This document shows, one piece after another, positions 29,359 to 38,711 of a stretch of 64,000 nt of DNA. The notes beneath the pieces are model-generated. The model was given only the letters and a program-made list of their open reading frames with translations, did not search any database and was not told where the DNA came from. The translations under genes were made by a program, and so were the position numbers. The stretch comes from Microbulbifer pacificus (lineage in GTDB: Bacteria; Pseudomonadota; Gammaproteobacteria; Pseudomonadales; Cellvibrionaceae), in assembly GCF_033723955.1 (NCBI RefSeq), contig NZ_CP137555.1, positions 1,055,001-1,119,000 of the forward strand, given 5' to 3'. The stretch's first letter is position 1. The number at the start of each line of letters is the position of its first letter.

Positions 29359-29937
29359 TTGAGCCAGCAAAGCCCAGTGCAACCGCTCAGCGACCAAGAC
29401 CTCGATCAGGGTATCGAGCAAAAACTGAGCAAGGTGCGCCACCTGATACTCGACGTGGACGGCGTCCTCACCGACGGCCGGCTGTACTTTGACAACCACG
29501 GCAACGAGCTGAAAACCTTCCACACCCTGGATGGGCACGGTATCAAAATGCTGCAGAAATCAGGGGTGGCAGTGGCCATCATTACCGGTCGCCGCAGCGC
29601 TCTGGTGGAAAAACGTGCGCACGACCTCGGCATCACCCGCCTGATCCAGGGCCGGGAAGACAAGTACAGCGCCTTTCTGGAACTTTTCGCCAACGAGCCC
29701 TATGACCTGGCCCAGATTGCCTACATCGGTGACGACTATCCTGACCTGCAGCTGATGACCCGGGTGGGCTGCCCGATTGCAGTCCCCAGCGCCGCGACAC
29801 CGGTAAAACAGCGCGCACTTTTCGTGACCGAGCGCGAGGGCGGCCTTGGCGCCGTACGCGAAGTCTGCGACCGCATCATGCAGGCGCAGGGGACCTTTGA
29901 CGCCGCGCTGGCGCCCTATCTCGCCAGCCATCACTGA
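29359..29937 (+). CDS. kdsC: KDO 8-phosphate phosphatase KdsC
   Basis: HAD-superfamily phosphatase of 192 residues that releases phosphate from KDO-8-P. The nucleophile motif is LILDVDGVLTDGRL (about 34-47), motif II lies in AIITGRRS and motif IV in YIGDDYPDLQLM. TTG start at 29359 with AAGGAT 8-13 bases upstream; the next in-frame Met is well inside the domain. Follows kdsD by 31 bp. Confidence 0.96.
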   Translation: MSQQSPVQPLSDQDLDQGIEQKLSKVRHLILDVDGVLTDGRLYFDNHGNELKTFHTLDGHGIKMLQKSGVAVAIITGRRSALVEKRAHDLGITRLIQGREDKYSAFLELFANEPYDLAQIAYIGDDYPDLQLMTRVGCPIAVPSAATPVKQRALFVTEREGGLGAVREVCDRIMQAQGTFDAALAPYLASHH

Positions 29938-29994
29938 ACAGAAGTCTAAACGGACGGCCAAAATAGCCGCCGATAGCGAGGAAACGGATACAGC

Positions 29995-30558
29995 ATGCGC
30001 ACCTGGTTACCACTTGTCATCGTGGTCGCACTCATCTCCCTGGGACTGTGGTTTACCGAGAGCCCACCCAAGCAACTGCTGGGCAAGCAGCCAACACAGC
30101 AGGAGCACAACAGGGCAGCGGATCTCATCATCCGCGATGCCCGCACGCGCCACTACAGCGCCGAGGGCTCCCTCGCCTACGAAGTGGACGCCGAGCGCGT
30201 CACTTTCTTCCAGTTCGCACGCCGGGACCGCGCAGACCTCACCGAACCCCGCATGGTGTTCTACCAGGGTGAGGACACCACATGGCGCACCGAATCCCGC
30301 ACCGGGATCGCCTTTGACAACGGTCAGAAAGTGGTGCTGCAGGGCAAGGTTTCCATCCGCGAACTGCCACAACCCGGCATAAGCCTGTCCACCCAGAGAA
30401 TTACCATCAAACCCCGCGAAGAATTCGCTGAAACCGACAAAGTTGTTACCATTACCGACGGCCCCAACCGCACCACCGGCAAGGGCCTGCGCGCCGATCT
30501 AAAGCAGGACAAGGTAGAAATTCTGTCAAATGTGGAAAGCAGCTATGAACCCCGTTGA
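29995..30558 (+). CDS. lptC: LPS export protein LptC
   Basis: A 187-residue bitopic protein bridging the LptBFG ABC transporter and LptA. An N-terminal membrane helix (about 4-20, LPLVIVVALISLGLWF) precedes the periplasmic beta-jellyroll, seen as repeated strand-like blocks including EGSLAYEVDAERVTFF. Sequence conservation is low and the call leans on topology and position between kdsC and lptA. Its last 14 bases overlap lptA. Confidence 0.93.
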   Translation: MRTWLPLVIVVALISLGLWFTESPPKQLLGKQPTQQEHNRAADLIIRDARTRHYSAEGSLAYEVDAERVTFFQFARRDRADLTEPRMVFYQGEDTTWRTESRTGIAFDNGQKVVLQGKVSIRELPQPGISLSTQRITIKPREEFAETDKVVTITDGPNRTTGKGLRADLKQDKVEILSNVESSYEPR

Positions 30559-31108
30559 TTTACGCCGCGCGCCCCTGTCGGCGACTGCTCGCATCCTGCG
30601 CGCCGCGGTGGCCGCGACCTTTTTGCTGGCAAGCCAGGCCCACGCCCTGCCCAACGATCGTGAACAGCCGGTGAAGGTATCCGCCGATAAACTGGAGGCC
30701 AACCGCAGCCAGAATCTTTCCGTATACAGCGGTAACGTGGTCATCAGTCAGGGCTCACTGCAGATCCGCGCCGATCGAGTGGAAGTGCACGGCAATACCA
30801 AGGGGGAGATCAACAAGGTGATCGCCACCGGCTCCCCGGCCCACTTCCAGCAGCAGGTCGAAGAGAGCACCAACCCGGTCAAGGCCCGCGCGAAACGCAT
30901 CGAGTTTCTGGTGAGTAGCGACGCCCTGCAACTCAGCGGCGAAGCGTTCGTGGACCGCGACGGCAACACACTGTCGGCAGAGCGCATCAACTACGACCTC
31001 AAAAGCGAGCAGATGCAAGCCCAGGGTCAGTCGGAAAAGAAACGGGTGGAAATGATCTGGAAGCCCGAATCCAAAACCGAGCCCACCCCCGCGGAAGACG
31101 GCCAGTAA
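30545..31108 (+). CDS. lptA: LPS transport periplasmic protein LptA
   Basis: A 187-residue periplasmic bridge protein. Signal peptide to about residue 37 ([11 protein letters not shown]), then the OstA/LptA domain with the strand repeat pattern [27 protein letters not shown]. The C-terminal 35 residues are polar and probably disordered. The ATG at 30545 has GGAAAG upstream and overlaps the lptC end by 14 bp, indicating coupling. Confidence 0.95.
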   Translation: MNPVDLRRAPLSATARILRAAVAATFLLASQAHALPNDREQPVKVSADKLEANRSQNLSVYSGNVVISQGSLQIRADRVEVHGNTKGEINKVIATGSPAHFQQQVEESTNPVKARAKRIEFLVSSDALQLSGEAFVDRDGNTLSAERINYDLKSEQMQAQGQSEKKRVEMIWKPESKTEPTPAEDGQ

Positions 31109-31179
31109 TCTACGCGCCCCATACAAACCGAACAGTCAAAAGAGGCGGCAAAACAGCCGCGCAGTTACCGGAATTCACT

Positions 31180-31905
31180 ATGCCGACGCTCAAAGCGCTA
31201 CATCTCGCCAAGCAGTATAAAAAGCGCAAAGTTGTTCAAGATGTATCCGTGAGCGTCTCCAGCGGCCAGGTTGTCGGCCTGCTCGGCCCCAACGGCGCCG
31301 GCAAAACCACCTGTTTTTACATGATTGCCGGCCTGGTACAGGCCGACGCCGGTCAGGTGATGATTGACGAGGAAGATATTACCGGTCTGTCCATGCACGG
31401 TCGCGCGCGCAAGGGTATCGGCTACCTGCCCCAGGAAGCATCGGTGTTCCGCCGCCTGTCGGTGGAGGACAACATCCTCGCTATTCTCGAGATCCGCAAA
31501 GACCTCGACCGCAACCAGCGCCTGGAGCAACTGGAATCACTCCTCGAGGAATTCCACATCACCCACATTCGCGAGAGCCTCGGCATGGCGCTGTCCGGCG
31601 GCGAGCGACGTCGGGTAGAGATCGCCCGCGCGCTGGCCACCAATCCGGCGTTTGTATTGCTGGATGAACCGTTTGCCGGGGTGGATCCCATCTCCGTGAA
31701 CGACATCAAGCAGATCATCCGCCACCTGCGAGACCGCGGTATTGGCGTGCTCATTACCGACCACAATGTGCGTGAAACCCTGGATATCTGTGAGACCGCG
31801 TACATCGTCAGCGAGGGCCACATCATCGCCTCCGGCGACCCCAAAGACGTAGCCGAGAACAAACAGGTGAAAGACGTCTATCTGGGACACGAGTTCACCA
31901 TCTGA
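31180..31905 (+). CDS. lptB: LPS export ABC transporter ATPase LptB
   Basis: A 241-residue ABC ATPase that powers LPS extraction with LptFG. Walker [10 protein letters not shown] (about 36-44), Q-loop [12 protein letters not shown], signature [15 protein letters not shown], Walker [15 protein letters not shown]-loop ITDHNVRE. Last gene of the lptCAB run; lptF and lptG are elsewhere. A hairpin follows 9 bp after the stop. Confidence 0.98.
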   Translation: MPTLKALHLAKQYKKRKVVQDVSVSVSSGQVVGLLGPNGAGKTTCFYMIAGLVQADAGQVMIDEEDITGLSMHGRARKGIGYLPQEASVFRRLSVEDNILAILEIRKDLDRNQRLEQLESLLEEFHITHIRESLGMALSGGERRRVEIARALATNPAFVLLDEPFAGVDPISVNDIKQIIRHLRDRGIGVLITDHNVRETLDICETAYIVSEGHIIASGDPKDVAENKQVKDVYLGHEFTI

Positions 31906-31913
31906 CCCTATAT

Positions 31914-31938
31914 GGGTGAAATCATCAGCATTTCACCC
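31914..31938 (+). terminator. Hairpin after lptB
   Basis: Perfect 9-bp arms GGGTGAAAT / ATTTCACCC around CATCAGC. The T tract after it is weak (TTCAATT), so it may only slow or partly end transcription into rpoN. Confidence 0.5.
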
Positions 31939-31995
31939 TTCAATTACCGATTCCTGTCACAATTCTGACCGCGACAATCGCGACGGATATTTTTT

Positions 31996-32012
31996 TCGGC
32001 ACGCTTATTGCT
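31996..32012 (+). promoter_or_regulatory. Sigma-54-type promoter upstream of rpoN
   Basis: The sequence TCGGCACGCTTATTGCT matches the -24/-12 consensus TTGGCACG-N4-TTGCT in all but one base. GG (31998-31999) and GC (32010-32011) are exactly 10 bp apart, as required. The start would be near 32022, about 127 bp before the rpoN ATG. Confidence 0.6.
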
Positions 32013-32148
32013 TATTCCTGCGCCCCTTGCCACTTGTGTTCCGAATTACCCCGGGGTAGTCTGCAGGCGATGAGCAATCTGCCGCCGACACAAGCATCAA
32101 ATGTGTCGCAGCGGTGCAACGCCAGAATTTTATGCCGACACTCCCCCT

Positions 32149-33633
32149 ATGAAGCAGTCACTCCAGTTAAAACTCGGCACTTCGCTGACGATGACGCCAC
32201 AACTGCAACAGGCCATCCGCCTGCTGCAATTGTCGACGCTGGAGCTGCAACAGGAGATTCAGTCTGCCCTCGACAGTAACCCGCTGCTGGAATCGGACTT
32301 TGACGAGCACGCCGGCGAACATCTGCAGGAACAGAACACCCCCGCCACCATTGAGCGCCAGACTCTGGACAGTGCCGACAGCGGCCGCGAAGGCCTCGGC
32401 GGCGAGGGCGAGAGCGAGTCCACCGCCGATGGCGACTGGAACAGCGACATCCCCGAAGACCTGCCGGTAGACACCCGCTGGGACGATATTTACACCAACA
32501 GCAGTCACTCTGGTGGCGACGGCGAAGAGTACGCGCTGGAACAGCGCAACGCCGCCGCGGAGAGCCTGCAGGACCACCTGCTGTGGCAGCTGAATCTCAC
32601 TCCACTGACGGCAGAAGACAAGTTGATCGGCGAGGCGCTGATCGACGCAATCGCCCCCAATGGTTTTCTCGATACCGATCTGGAGGATCTGGCGGAATCG
32701 TTTGCGATCGAAGTGGCAGAAATACTGGCGGTACTGAAAACCATCCAGCAGTTTGAGCCGGTGGGCTGCGGCGCCCGCGATCTGCGCGAGAGCCTGCTGC
32801 TACAGCTGCGCCAGCTGCCGGAGAGCACCCCCTGGCTGGCACAGGCCTTGACCGTGGTCGGCCAGCACCTGGACCTGCTGGGCAAACGCGACTTTCGCCA
32901 GCTGAGTCGCCGTACCCGACTGAGCGAGGCACAGCTCGGCGAGGTAATGCGCCTGATCCAGACCCTCACCCCCTACCCCGGCGAGGCCTTTGGCGGCGAG
33001 GAGCCCCAGTATGTGGTGCCGGACGTAATCGTCAGCCGCCGCGAGCAGCGCTGGGTAGTGGAACTGAACCCGGAAACCACGCCCAAGCTGCGCATCAACG
33101 ATGCCTACGCCGCGCTTATCCGCCGCGCGGACAACTCCACTGAGAACAATTATCTGCGCGACAACCTGCAGGAGGCCCGCTGGTTTCTGAAAAGCTTGCA
33201 GAGCCGCCACGAGACGCTGCTCAAGGTGGCGAGCTGCATCGTCGAAAAACAGCAGGGTTTCTTCGAGCTGGGACCGGAGGCGATGAAGCCGATGGTACTG
33301 GCCAATATTGCCGAGACCATTGGCATGCACGAATCCACCATCTCCCGGGTGACCACGCAAAAGTACATGCTCACTCCCCGCGGCGTATTCGAACTCAAGT
33401 ACTTTTTCTCCAGCCATGTGAGCACAGACTCCGGTGAGGACGCCTCCTCCACGGCCATCCGCGCGCTGATTCGCAAGCTGGTGGACGCAGAGCAACCGCG
33501 CAAGCCGCTGTCGGACAACAAGATCACCCAGGAGCTGGACAAACAGGGCATTCAGGTCGCGCGCCGCACCGTCGCCAAGTACCGCGAGTCCATGGGCATT
33601 CCCTCTTCCAGCGAGCGCAAGCGACTGGTGTAA
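32149..33633 (+). CDS. rpoN: RNA polymerase sigma-54 factor RpoN
   Basis: A 494-residue sigma-54. The Gln/Leu-rich activator-responsive region I is at the N-terminus (LGTSLTMTPQLQQAIRLLQL), an acidic region II follows (about 55-115), then the core-binding and helix-turn-helix regions (ETIGMHESTISRVTTQKYM). The C-terminal RpoN box ARRTVAKYRE recognises the -24 element. It serves promoters for nitrogen, motility and similar functions. Start MKQSLQLKL chosen from the family. Followed by hpf, ptsN, rapZ and ptsO as in most relatives. Confidence 0.98.
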   Translation: MKQSLQLKLGTSLTMTPQLQQAIRLLQLSTLELQQEIQSALDSNPLLESDFDEHAGEHLQEQNTPATIERQTLDSADSGREGLGGEGESESTADGDWNSDIPEDLPVDTRWDDIYTNSSHSGGDGEEYALEQRNAAAESLQDHLLWQLNLTPLTAEDKLIGEALIDAIAPNGFLDTDLEDLAESFAIEVAEILAVLKTIQQFEPVGCGARDLRESLLLQLRQLPESTPWLAQALTVVGQHLDLLGKRDFRQLSRRTRLSEAQLGEVMRLIQTLTPYPGEAFGGEEPQYVVPDVIVSRREQRWVVELNPETTPKLRINDAYAALIRRADNSTENNYLRDNLQEARWFLKSLQSRHETLLKVASCIVEKQQGFFELGPEAMKPMVLANIAETIGMHESTISRVTTQKYMLTPRGVFELKYFFSSHVSTDSGEDASSTAIRALIRKLVDAEQPRKPLSDNKITQELDKQGIQVARRTVAKYRESMGIPSSSERKRLV

Positions 33634-33813
33634 ATAGACCGAAGCGGATCAGCCGGTCACACTCCCTCTGTGCAAGCGCCGTTTTCGATCAATTTCTGCC
33701 CGACCAATGCCCAGGAATCGAGTGTATCCTTCCATTCTGGTGAACTTCCTAGTAGGGTTGCCGCCCTGTGCGGGGGGCAGCCAAATTGTGTTGTACCCGA
33801 TGAGGAGAAATCC

Positions 33814-34104
33814 ATGCAGATCAACATCAGTGGCCACCATGTAGACGTAACCCCGGCCATTCGCGATTACTGCCTGACCAAGCTGGACAAGCTCTCCCGC
33901 CACCACGACCTGATCACCAATACCCAGGTCATCCTTTCCGTCGACAAACTGATCCAGAAAGCGGAAGCGCGGGTTCACGTTAACGGCAAGGACGTATTTG
34001 CGGATTCAGAATCGGAAGATATGTACGCGGCGATCGACTCGCTCGCTGACAAACTCGACCGGCAGCTGCTGAAACACAAAGAGAAATTACGCAGTCACCG
34101 CTAG
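33814..34104 (+). CDS. hpf: Ribosome hibernation promoting factor (short HPF)
   Basis: A 96-residue short HPF that binds the 30S decoding site and supports 100S dimers in stationary phase. It starts MQINISGHHVDVTPAIRDY and ends in a basic helix DRQLLKHKEKLRSHR. The ATG at 33814 has a strong GAGGAG site; the frame is open further upstream but lacks family similarity there. 180 bp after rpoN. Confidence 0.96.
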   Translation: MQINISGHHVDVTPAIRDYCLTKLDKLSRHHDLITNTQVILSVDKLIQKAEARVHVNGKDVFADSESEDMYAAIDSLADKLDRQLLKHKEKLRSHR

Positions 34105-34155
34105 ACGTTGCCCCAGGGAAACGGCTGGCCTGCACTGTCAGATCACCAGTAAGTT

Positions 34156-34617
34156 ATGACATTGGAAGCATTACTCTCTCCCCGCCTGAGCCTGTGCCAC
34201 CTGGCGGGGAGCAGCAAGAAAAAGCTGTTACTCAATATCGCGCAGGCGATCTCAGAACAATACCCCGATCTGGATTCTGATACCGTCTTCAACCAGCTGG
34301 TGGCACGGGAGCGCCTGGGCTCAACCGGTATCGGTGAAGGTGTCGCTATCCCCCACTGTCGCCTGCCCGGCTGCGAGCGTCCCATCGGGGTGCTCTGCAC
34401 CACGTCGCCAGCGGTAGATTTTGATGCCATCGACCGCCAACCGGTGGATCTGCTGTTTGCCCTGTTGGTCCCGGAAGACGCGGACCAGGAACACCTGGAT
34501 ACCCTCGCGGAAATCGCTGCCCTGTTCAGCGACAGCCGCGTGCGCGAAAAACTGCGCGAAGCCACCACCAGTGATGAGCTCTACGCACTGGCCATCAACA
34601 GTGCGGCGGCGGCATAA
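34156..34617 (+). CDS. ptsN: Nitrogen PTS EIIA component PtsN
   Basis: A 153-residue EIIA(Ntr). The phospho-accepting His is in GIGEGVAIPHCRLPG (about residue 70). Part of the regulatory phosphorelay EI(Ntr)-NPr-EIIA(Ntr), which tunes potassium, nitrogen and envelope functions and moves no sugar. Its partner ptsO lies 1 kb downstream with rapZ between. Confidence 0.96.
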   Translation: MTLEALLSPRLSLCHLAGSSKKKLLLNIAQAISEQYPDLDSDTVFNQLVARERLGSTGIGEGVAIPHCRLPGCERPIGVLCTTSPAVDFDAIDRQPVDLLFALLVPEDADQEHLDTLAEIAALFSDSRVREKLREATTSDELYALAINSAAAA

Positions 34618-34740
34618 TAGCCACCGCATTTGTCCGGCGCCCGGTGCACAACCGTATGGCTGCCAGATGACCGGCTCCGGCAGCCTCCCACCACAGGTCT
34701 GCCGCCCGGCCAACCCGAATCAGCAAGGAGCGCTTGTTCT

Positions 34741-35601
34741 ATGCGACTGGTGATCATCAGCGGCCGCTCTGGCTCAGGAAAAAGTTCCGCCCTCGAGCTG
34801 CTCGAAGATGTCGGCTTCAACTGCATCGACAACCTCCCCGCCAGCCTGTTGCCCGAGCTGATCCGCCGGGTTACCGAACACCCCCCCGAAAAAAATACCC
34901 ATCTCGCGCTCGGTATCGACGCCCGCAACCTGTGGCACGACGTGCGCCAGGCCCCGCGGGTGATCAGCGAACTGCGCGAAAGCGGCGTAGAATGCGACGT
35001 CATCTACCTGGATGCCCGCTCGCCGGTGCTGGTGCAACGTTTTAGCGAAACCCGCCGCAAGCACCCCTTGAGCGACAGTCGCACCCATCTGCTGGAAGCT
35101 CTCAATCACGAAAAGGAACTGCTCGCACCGCTGGCGGCCATGGCCGACCTGGTGATCGACACCAGCAGCCTCAGCCTGCACCAGCTGCGCGACCAGATTA
35201 AAACCCGTGTGGTGGGCAAAGACTCCCCGGGCATGGCAATCCTGTTCCAGTCCTTCGGCTTCAAGCACGGTGTGCCAGTGGACGCAGACCTGGTGTTTGA
35301 CCTGCGCTGCCTGCCAAACCCGTATTGGGTGACGGAGCTGCGCAACAAGACCGGGCTAGATCCGGAAGTGGTGGAGTTCCTGCGCGCCCATAGCGAGACC
35401 GAGGAAATGCAGCGGGATATAACAGCGTTTCTCGAGCGCTGGCTGCCCTCTTACCAGCAGAGCAATCGCAGTTACACTTGCGTCGCCATCGGCTGCACCG
35501 GGGGCCGCCACCGCTCCGTGTACATGGTGGAGCAGCTGGCGAAATACTTTTCGAGAGAATTCCAGAACATCCAGATTCGCCACCGCGAGCAGCAGAAATA
35601 A
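34741..35601 (+). CDS. rapZ: RNase adapter RapZ (P-loop nucleotide-binding)
   Basis: A 286-residue RapZ/YvcJ family protein. Walker A is GRSGSGKSS (about 8-16); Walker B-like VIYLDA follows. The C-terminal domain has the conserved GCTGGRHRSVYMVE (RNA/GlcN6P-binding in E. coli). RapZ there delivers GlmZ sRNA to RNase E to control glmS. ATG at 34741 with AAGGAG upstream; an upstream in-frame extension overlaps ptsN and is rejected. Confidence 0.97.
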   Translation: MRLVIISGRSGSGKSSALELLEDVGFNCIDNLPASLLPELIRRVTEHPPEKNTHLALGIDARNLWHDVRQAPRVISELRESGVECDVIYLDARSPVLVQRFSETRRKHPLSDSRTHLLEALNHEKELLAPLAAMADLVIDTSSLSLHQLRDQIKTRVVGKDSPGMAILFQSFGFKHGVPVDADLVFDLRCLPNPYWVTELRNKTGLDPEVVEFLRAHSETEEMQRDITAFLERWLPSYQQSNRSYTCVAIGCTGGRHRSVYMVEQLAKYFSREFQNIQIRHREQQK

Positions 35602-35669
35602 ACCAGCCCCATACTCAGGGCGACCGCCACCACAGCGCAAAACCAGAGCAATCGCACCAGAACAGTCAT

Positions 35670-35939
35670 ATGCAGAAAACCCGTATCACCATCATCAACA
35701 AACTCGGGCTCCACGCCCGCGCCGCCAGCAAATTCGCGCAGACCAGTGCGCGCTTCTCCTCGGAAGTAAAAGTGCACTGCCAGGGCAAAGCGGTAGACGG
35801 CAAGAGTGTGATGGCACTGATGCTGCTGGCGGCGGGCAAAGGGGTTGAGCTGGAACTGGAAATCTGCGGCCGCGACGAAGATGCAGCCCACGAAGCCATC
35901 TGTGCACTGATCAACGATCGCTTTGGCGAGGGCGAATAA
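35670..35939 (+). CDS. ptsO: Phosphocarrier protein NPr (PtsO)
   Basis: An 89-residue HPr-like protein of the nitrogen PTS. The active His is in NKLGLHARAASKF (about residue 16); the Ser-46-equivalent region reads DGKSVMALMLLAAGKG. The ATG at 35670 is picked from the HPr fold, as the frame is open upstream into rapZ. Completes the rpoN-hpf-ptsN-rapZ-ptsO set. Confidence 0.96.
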   Translation: MQKTRITIINKLGLHARAASKFAQTSARFSSEVKVHCQGKAVDGKSVMALMLLAAGKGVELELEICGRDEDAAHEAICALINDRFGEGE

Positions 35940-36012
35940 CGCCCTGATCTCATTTCGTTCCACCGCCGGTATAATGCCGGCACTCGCTGCCCGCCCCTGA
36001 CCAGGTATCCCT

Positions 36013-37380
36013 GTGCCCAATCCCGTCTCCGCCGACATCAACTTCCGCGCCCAGAGCCAGCTCGGTGAGCTGTATGCTGCGCTGGACAGTGGCACCGGGC
36101 GCGAAGTGCAGCGAATGCTGCAGTCCCTCTCCCCCCAGAGTATTGCCCAGCTGCTGGAAAGCTCGCCGCCGCGTATTCGTCAGGTACTGTGGAATCTGAT
36201 CGACCGTGAGGTCGAGGGCGAAGTGCTGCAGGAGCTGACCGACGACGTCAAAGCCCAGATCCTCTCCACCATGGACACCGAAGAAATGGTGGCCATCATG
36301 GAGGGGCTGAACGCGGACGACGTCGCCGACATTCTCCAGCAGCTGCCCGACCGATTGATGGCAGAAGTGCTCTCCGCGATGAGCGAAAGCGATCGCCAGC
36401 GAGTGGAGAGTGTACTCGCCTACGGCGAGGAAACCGCCGGCGGTTTGATGGACACGGACATCGTTTCCGTGCGCCCGCACCTGACCCTGGATGTGGTGCT
36501 GCGCTACCTGCGCCGCCACGAAAAGCTGCCAAAATCCACCGACAACCTGTTCGTGGTCAGCCGCCAGGACAAGTTTATTGGCCTGCTGCCCTTGACCCGG
36601 CTGCTCACCTCGGACCCTTCGGTCACCGTGCGCGAGATTATGCACACCGACGTGGAGCCGATCCCGGCGGAGATGCCGGACCACGAGGTGGCGCAGCTGT
36701 TCGCCAAGTACGACTGGATTACCGCACCGGTGGTGGACGCAAGCAACCGGCTGCTGGGTCGTATTACCATCGACGATGTGGTGGACGTGATCCGCGAGGA
36801 CGCGGACCATTCCCTGATGAGCCTCGCCGGTCTCGACGAGGAGGAAGATACCTTCGCGCCGATCAAGCGCACCGCACCGCGGCGCGCGGTGTGGCTCGGG
36901 ATCAACCTGCTCACCGCACTGCTGGCCTCGTGGGTGATCAACCTGTTCCAGGGCACCATCGACAAGGTGGTGGCGCTGGCGGTGCTGATGCCCATTGTCG
37001 CCAGCATGGGCGGCGTGGCCGGCAGCCAGACACTGACGGTGGTGATCCGCGGCATGGCACTGGGGCAGATAGGTCGCAGCAACCTGCGCTGGCTGCTGTC
37101 CCGAGAACTCGCCTCCGGCGCACTGAACGGGATTCTATGGTCCGCAGTCATGGGGGGCATCGCCGCCCTGTGGTTCGGGGATCTCCGCATTGCGCTGATT
37201 ATCATTGCCGCCATGGCCATCAACCTGGTTACCGCCGCCCTCGCGGGTACCATTCTGCCCGTAGCCCTGCGGGCCATGCGTATAGACCCCGCCCTGGCCG
37301 GCGGCGTCGCCCTGACCACGGTAACCGACGTGGTCGGGTTTATGTCCTTTCTCGGCCTCGCGACCTGGTATTTCGCCTGA
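36013..37380 (+). CDS. mgtE: Magnesium transporter MgtE
   Basis: A 455-residue Mg2+ channel. Cytosolic N domain of helical repeats (about 25-135), a pair of CBS domains (about 140-265, including TDIVSVRPHLTLDVVLRYL), a plug helix and five C-terminal membrane segments from about residue 290. The pore-family signature MPIVASMGGVAGSQT is present. GTG start at 36013 with AGGTAT upstream. It commonly follows ptsO in Pseudomonas-type genomes. Confidence 0.96.
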   Translation: MPNPVSADINFRAQSQLGELYAALDSGTGREVQRMLQSLSPQSIAQLLESSPPRIRQVLWNLIDREVEGEVLQELTDDVKAQILSTMDTEEMVAIMEGLNADDVADILQQLPDRLMAEVLSAMSESDRQRVESVLAYGEETAGGLMDTDIVSVRPHLTLDVVLRYLRRHEKLPKSTDNLFVVSRQDKFIGLLPLTRLLTSDPSVTVREIMHTDVEPIPAEMPDHEVAQLFAKYDWITAPVVDASNRLLGRITIDDVVDVIREDADHSLMSLAGLDEEEDTFAPIKRTAPRRAVWLGINLLTALLASWVINLFQGTIDKVVALAVLMPIVASMGGVAGSQTLTVVIRGMALGQIGRSNLRWLLSRELASGALNGILWSAVMGGIAALWFGDLRIALIIIAAMAINLVTAALAGTILPVALRAMRIDPALAGGVALTTVTDVVGFMSFLGLATWYFA

Positions 37381-37416
37381 TCGCCACCGGCAAACCACTC
37401 ATTTCAGAGACATTAC

Positions 37417-37938
37417 ATGCACAATACCGACGATTTCGAAGAATTTGATGGCGATCTGCCCAAGAGCAAGACGCAGCTGAAGAATGAAATGCAGCAGTTG
37501 CAGGATCTCGGCAAGCAGCTGACGGAGCTCACCGCGTCCAAGCTGGCCGAAGTGCCGATGGACCCAGAGCTCGAGGAAGCCATCGCCACCTTCCACCGCA
37601 TCAAGTCCCGCGAGGCCAAGCGCCGCCAGATGCAATTCATCGGCAAACTGATGCGCGATGCGGATGTGGAGGCAATCGAGGCGGTGTTGAACAGCCACAA
37701 GGAGCGGGACCTGCAGCGTCTGCGTTTCGATCGTTTGGCGGAAGACTGGCGGGATCGCTTGCTGGACCAGGGCAACGATGCCCTGAGTATGTTTTTCAAC
37801 GAGCACCCAAGCGCAGACCACCAGCAGCTGCGCAACCTGTTGCGCGAAGCCGGTAAGGAACGAGCCAACAACAAGCCACCGACCAACCAGCGCAAACTGT
37901 TTCGCTATCTGCGGGACTTTTTTGTACAGGAAAGCTGA
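37417..37938 (+). CDS. darP: Ribosome biogenesis factor DarP (YjgA, DUF615)
   Basis: A 173-residue acidic-to-basic helical protein of the DUF615/YjgA family, which acts late in 50S assembly in E. coli. It begins with an acidic stretch (DDFEEFDGDLPKSKTQLK) and contains REAKRRQMQFIGKLMR and the C-terminal QRKLFRYLRDFF. Follows mgtE by 36 bp. Its last 34 bp overlap the convergent hydrolase gene. Confidence 0.94.
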   Translation: MHNTDDFEEFDGDLPKSKTQLKNEMQQLQDLGKQLTELTASKLAEVPMDPELEEAIATFHRIKSREAKRRQMQFIGKLMRDADVEAIEAVLNSHKERDLQRLRFDRLAEDWRDRLLDQGNDALSMFFNEHPSADHQQLRNLLREAGKERANNKPPTNQRKLFRYLRDFFVQES

Positions 37939-38552
37939 TTGCTGTTTTTGCTAACCCCGCTCGCGAACACCTCCGCCAGCTCTGCAACCACGATATCGAT
38001 CACTGCCGGGTTCTGCGGCACCCAGCGGTGCAGGCTTACAGGCACCTGGTATGTCTTACCCAAGGGCAGACGGGAGCTGGACTGGGGCAGGATGGTGGCA
38101 TCGTAAGGCGTCCAGATTGAAACCGGCGCGGCGTCTTCCAGCATTGCCGCGTCCCGGTTCAGATTGTCCAGAAACTCACTGCCGATACGCAGCTGCCGCC
38201 CGCCTTTATAGGGCAGCAGATGCGCCCACAAGCTGCCGAAATGCGGGCTGGAGAGGGCAATAAATTTGTGCACATTTGCAGCGCCTCCCAGTCGCTGCAA
38301 ATAGTAGCGCGCCACAATACCGCCCATACTGAATCCCACCAAAGCACAGGTCTCGCCCTCGCTGGTAACCTCATCCACCAGCTCGCGCAACTGCAGGGCC
38401 ATCGGCTCCATCCCGTACCAACCGCTATTGGCCCTCAGCTTGATCGTGTGTGCACTGAACCCCGCGTGTCCCAGGGCTCTCTGCATTCTGAGCATCGACT
38501 TGCCCCGGTCGAAAATCCCGGGAATCAGTATGGCGACCCGGCCTTTTGGCAT
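37905..38552 (-). CDS. Alpha/beta hydrolase (esterase/lipase, GFSMGG)
   Basis: A 215-residue alpha/beta-hydrolase. The oxyanion region reads AILIPGIF, the nucleophile elbow is GFSMGG (Ser about 86), and likely acid and His lie in WTPYDATILP and VSLHRW. The PGAP1/lipase-like arrangement suggests an ester or acyl substrate that cannot be named. The ATG at 38552 is taken because homologous sequence begins there; the frame is open to 38633. No clear ribosome site. Its 3' end overlaps darP by 34 bp on the opposite strand. Confidence 0.75.
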   Translation of the reverse strand: MPKGRVAILIPGIFDRGKSMLRMQRALGHAGFSAHTIKLRANSGWYGMEPMALQLRELVDEVTSEGETCALVGFSMGGIVARYYLQRLGGAANVHKFIALSSPHFGSLWAHLLPYKGGRQLRIGSEFLDNLNRDAAMLEDAAPVSIWTPYDATILPQSSSRLPLGKTYQVPVSLHRWVPQNPAVIDIVVAELAEVFASGVSKNSNQLSCTKKSRR

Positions 38553-38634
38553 ATTCGCATCATCCGCACATCGGGCATTTAACTTTCGGCTACTCCCTAA
38601 GCTTAGAGAGTCACCGCGACTTGCGGAAAACAAA

Positions 38635-38665
38635 TCGGGCCCGGGGATGTAATCCGCGGGCCCGA
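38635..38665 (-). terminator. Terminator after the RND exporter gene
   Basis: Stem TCGGGCCCG / CGGGCCCGA (38635-38643, 38657-38665) extended by an inner GGAT / ATCC with loop GTA. The minus-strand 3' side is TTTGTTTT. Confidence 0.72.
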
Positions 38666-38711
38666 AAAATCCAGGTCCAATAACCTGATTCCAAGTGCGC
38701 CGGTGGCGTTA

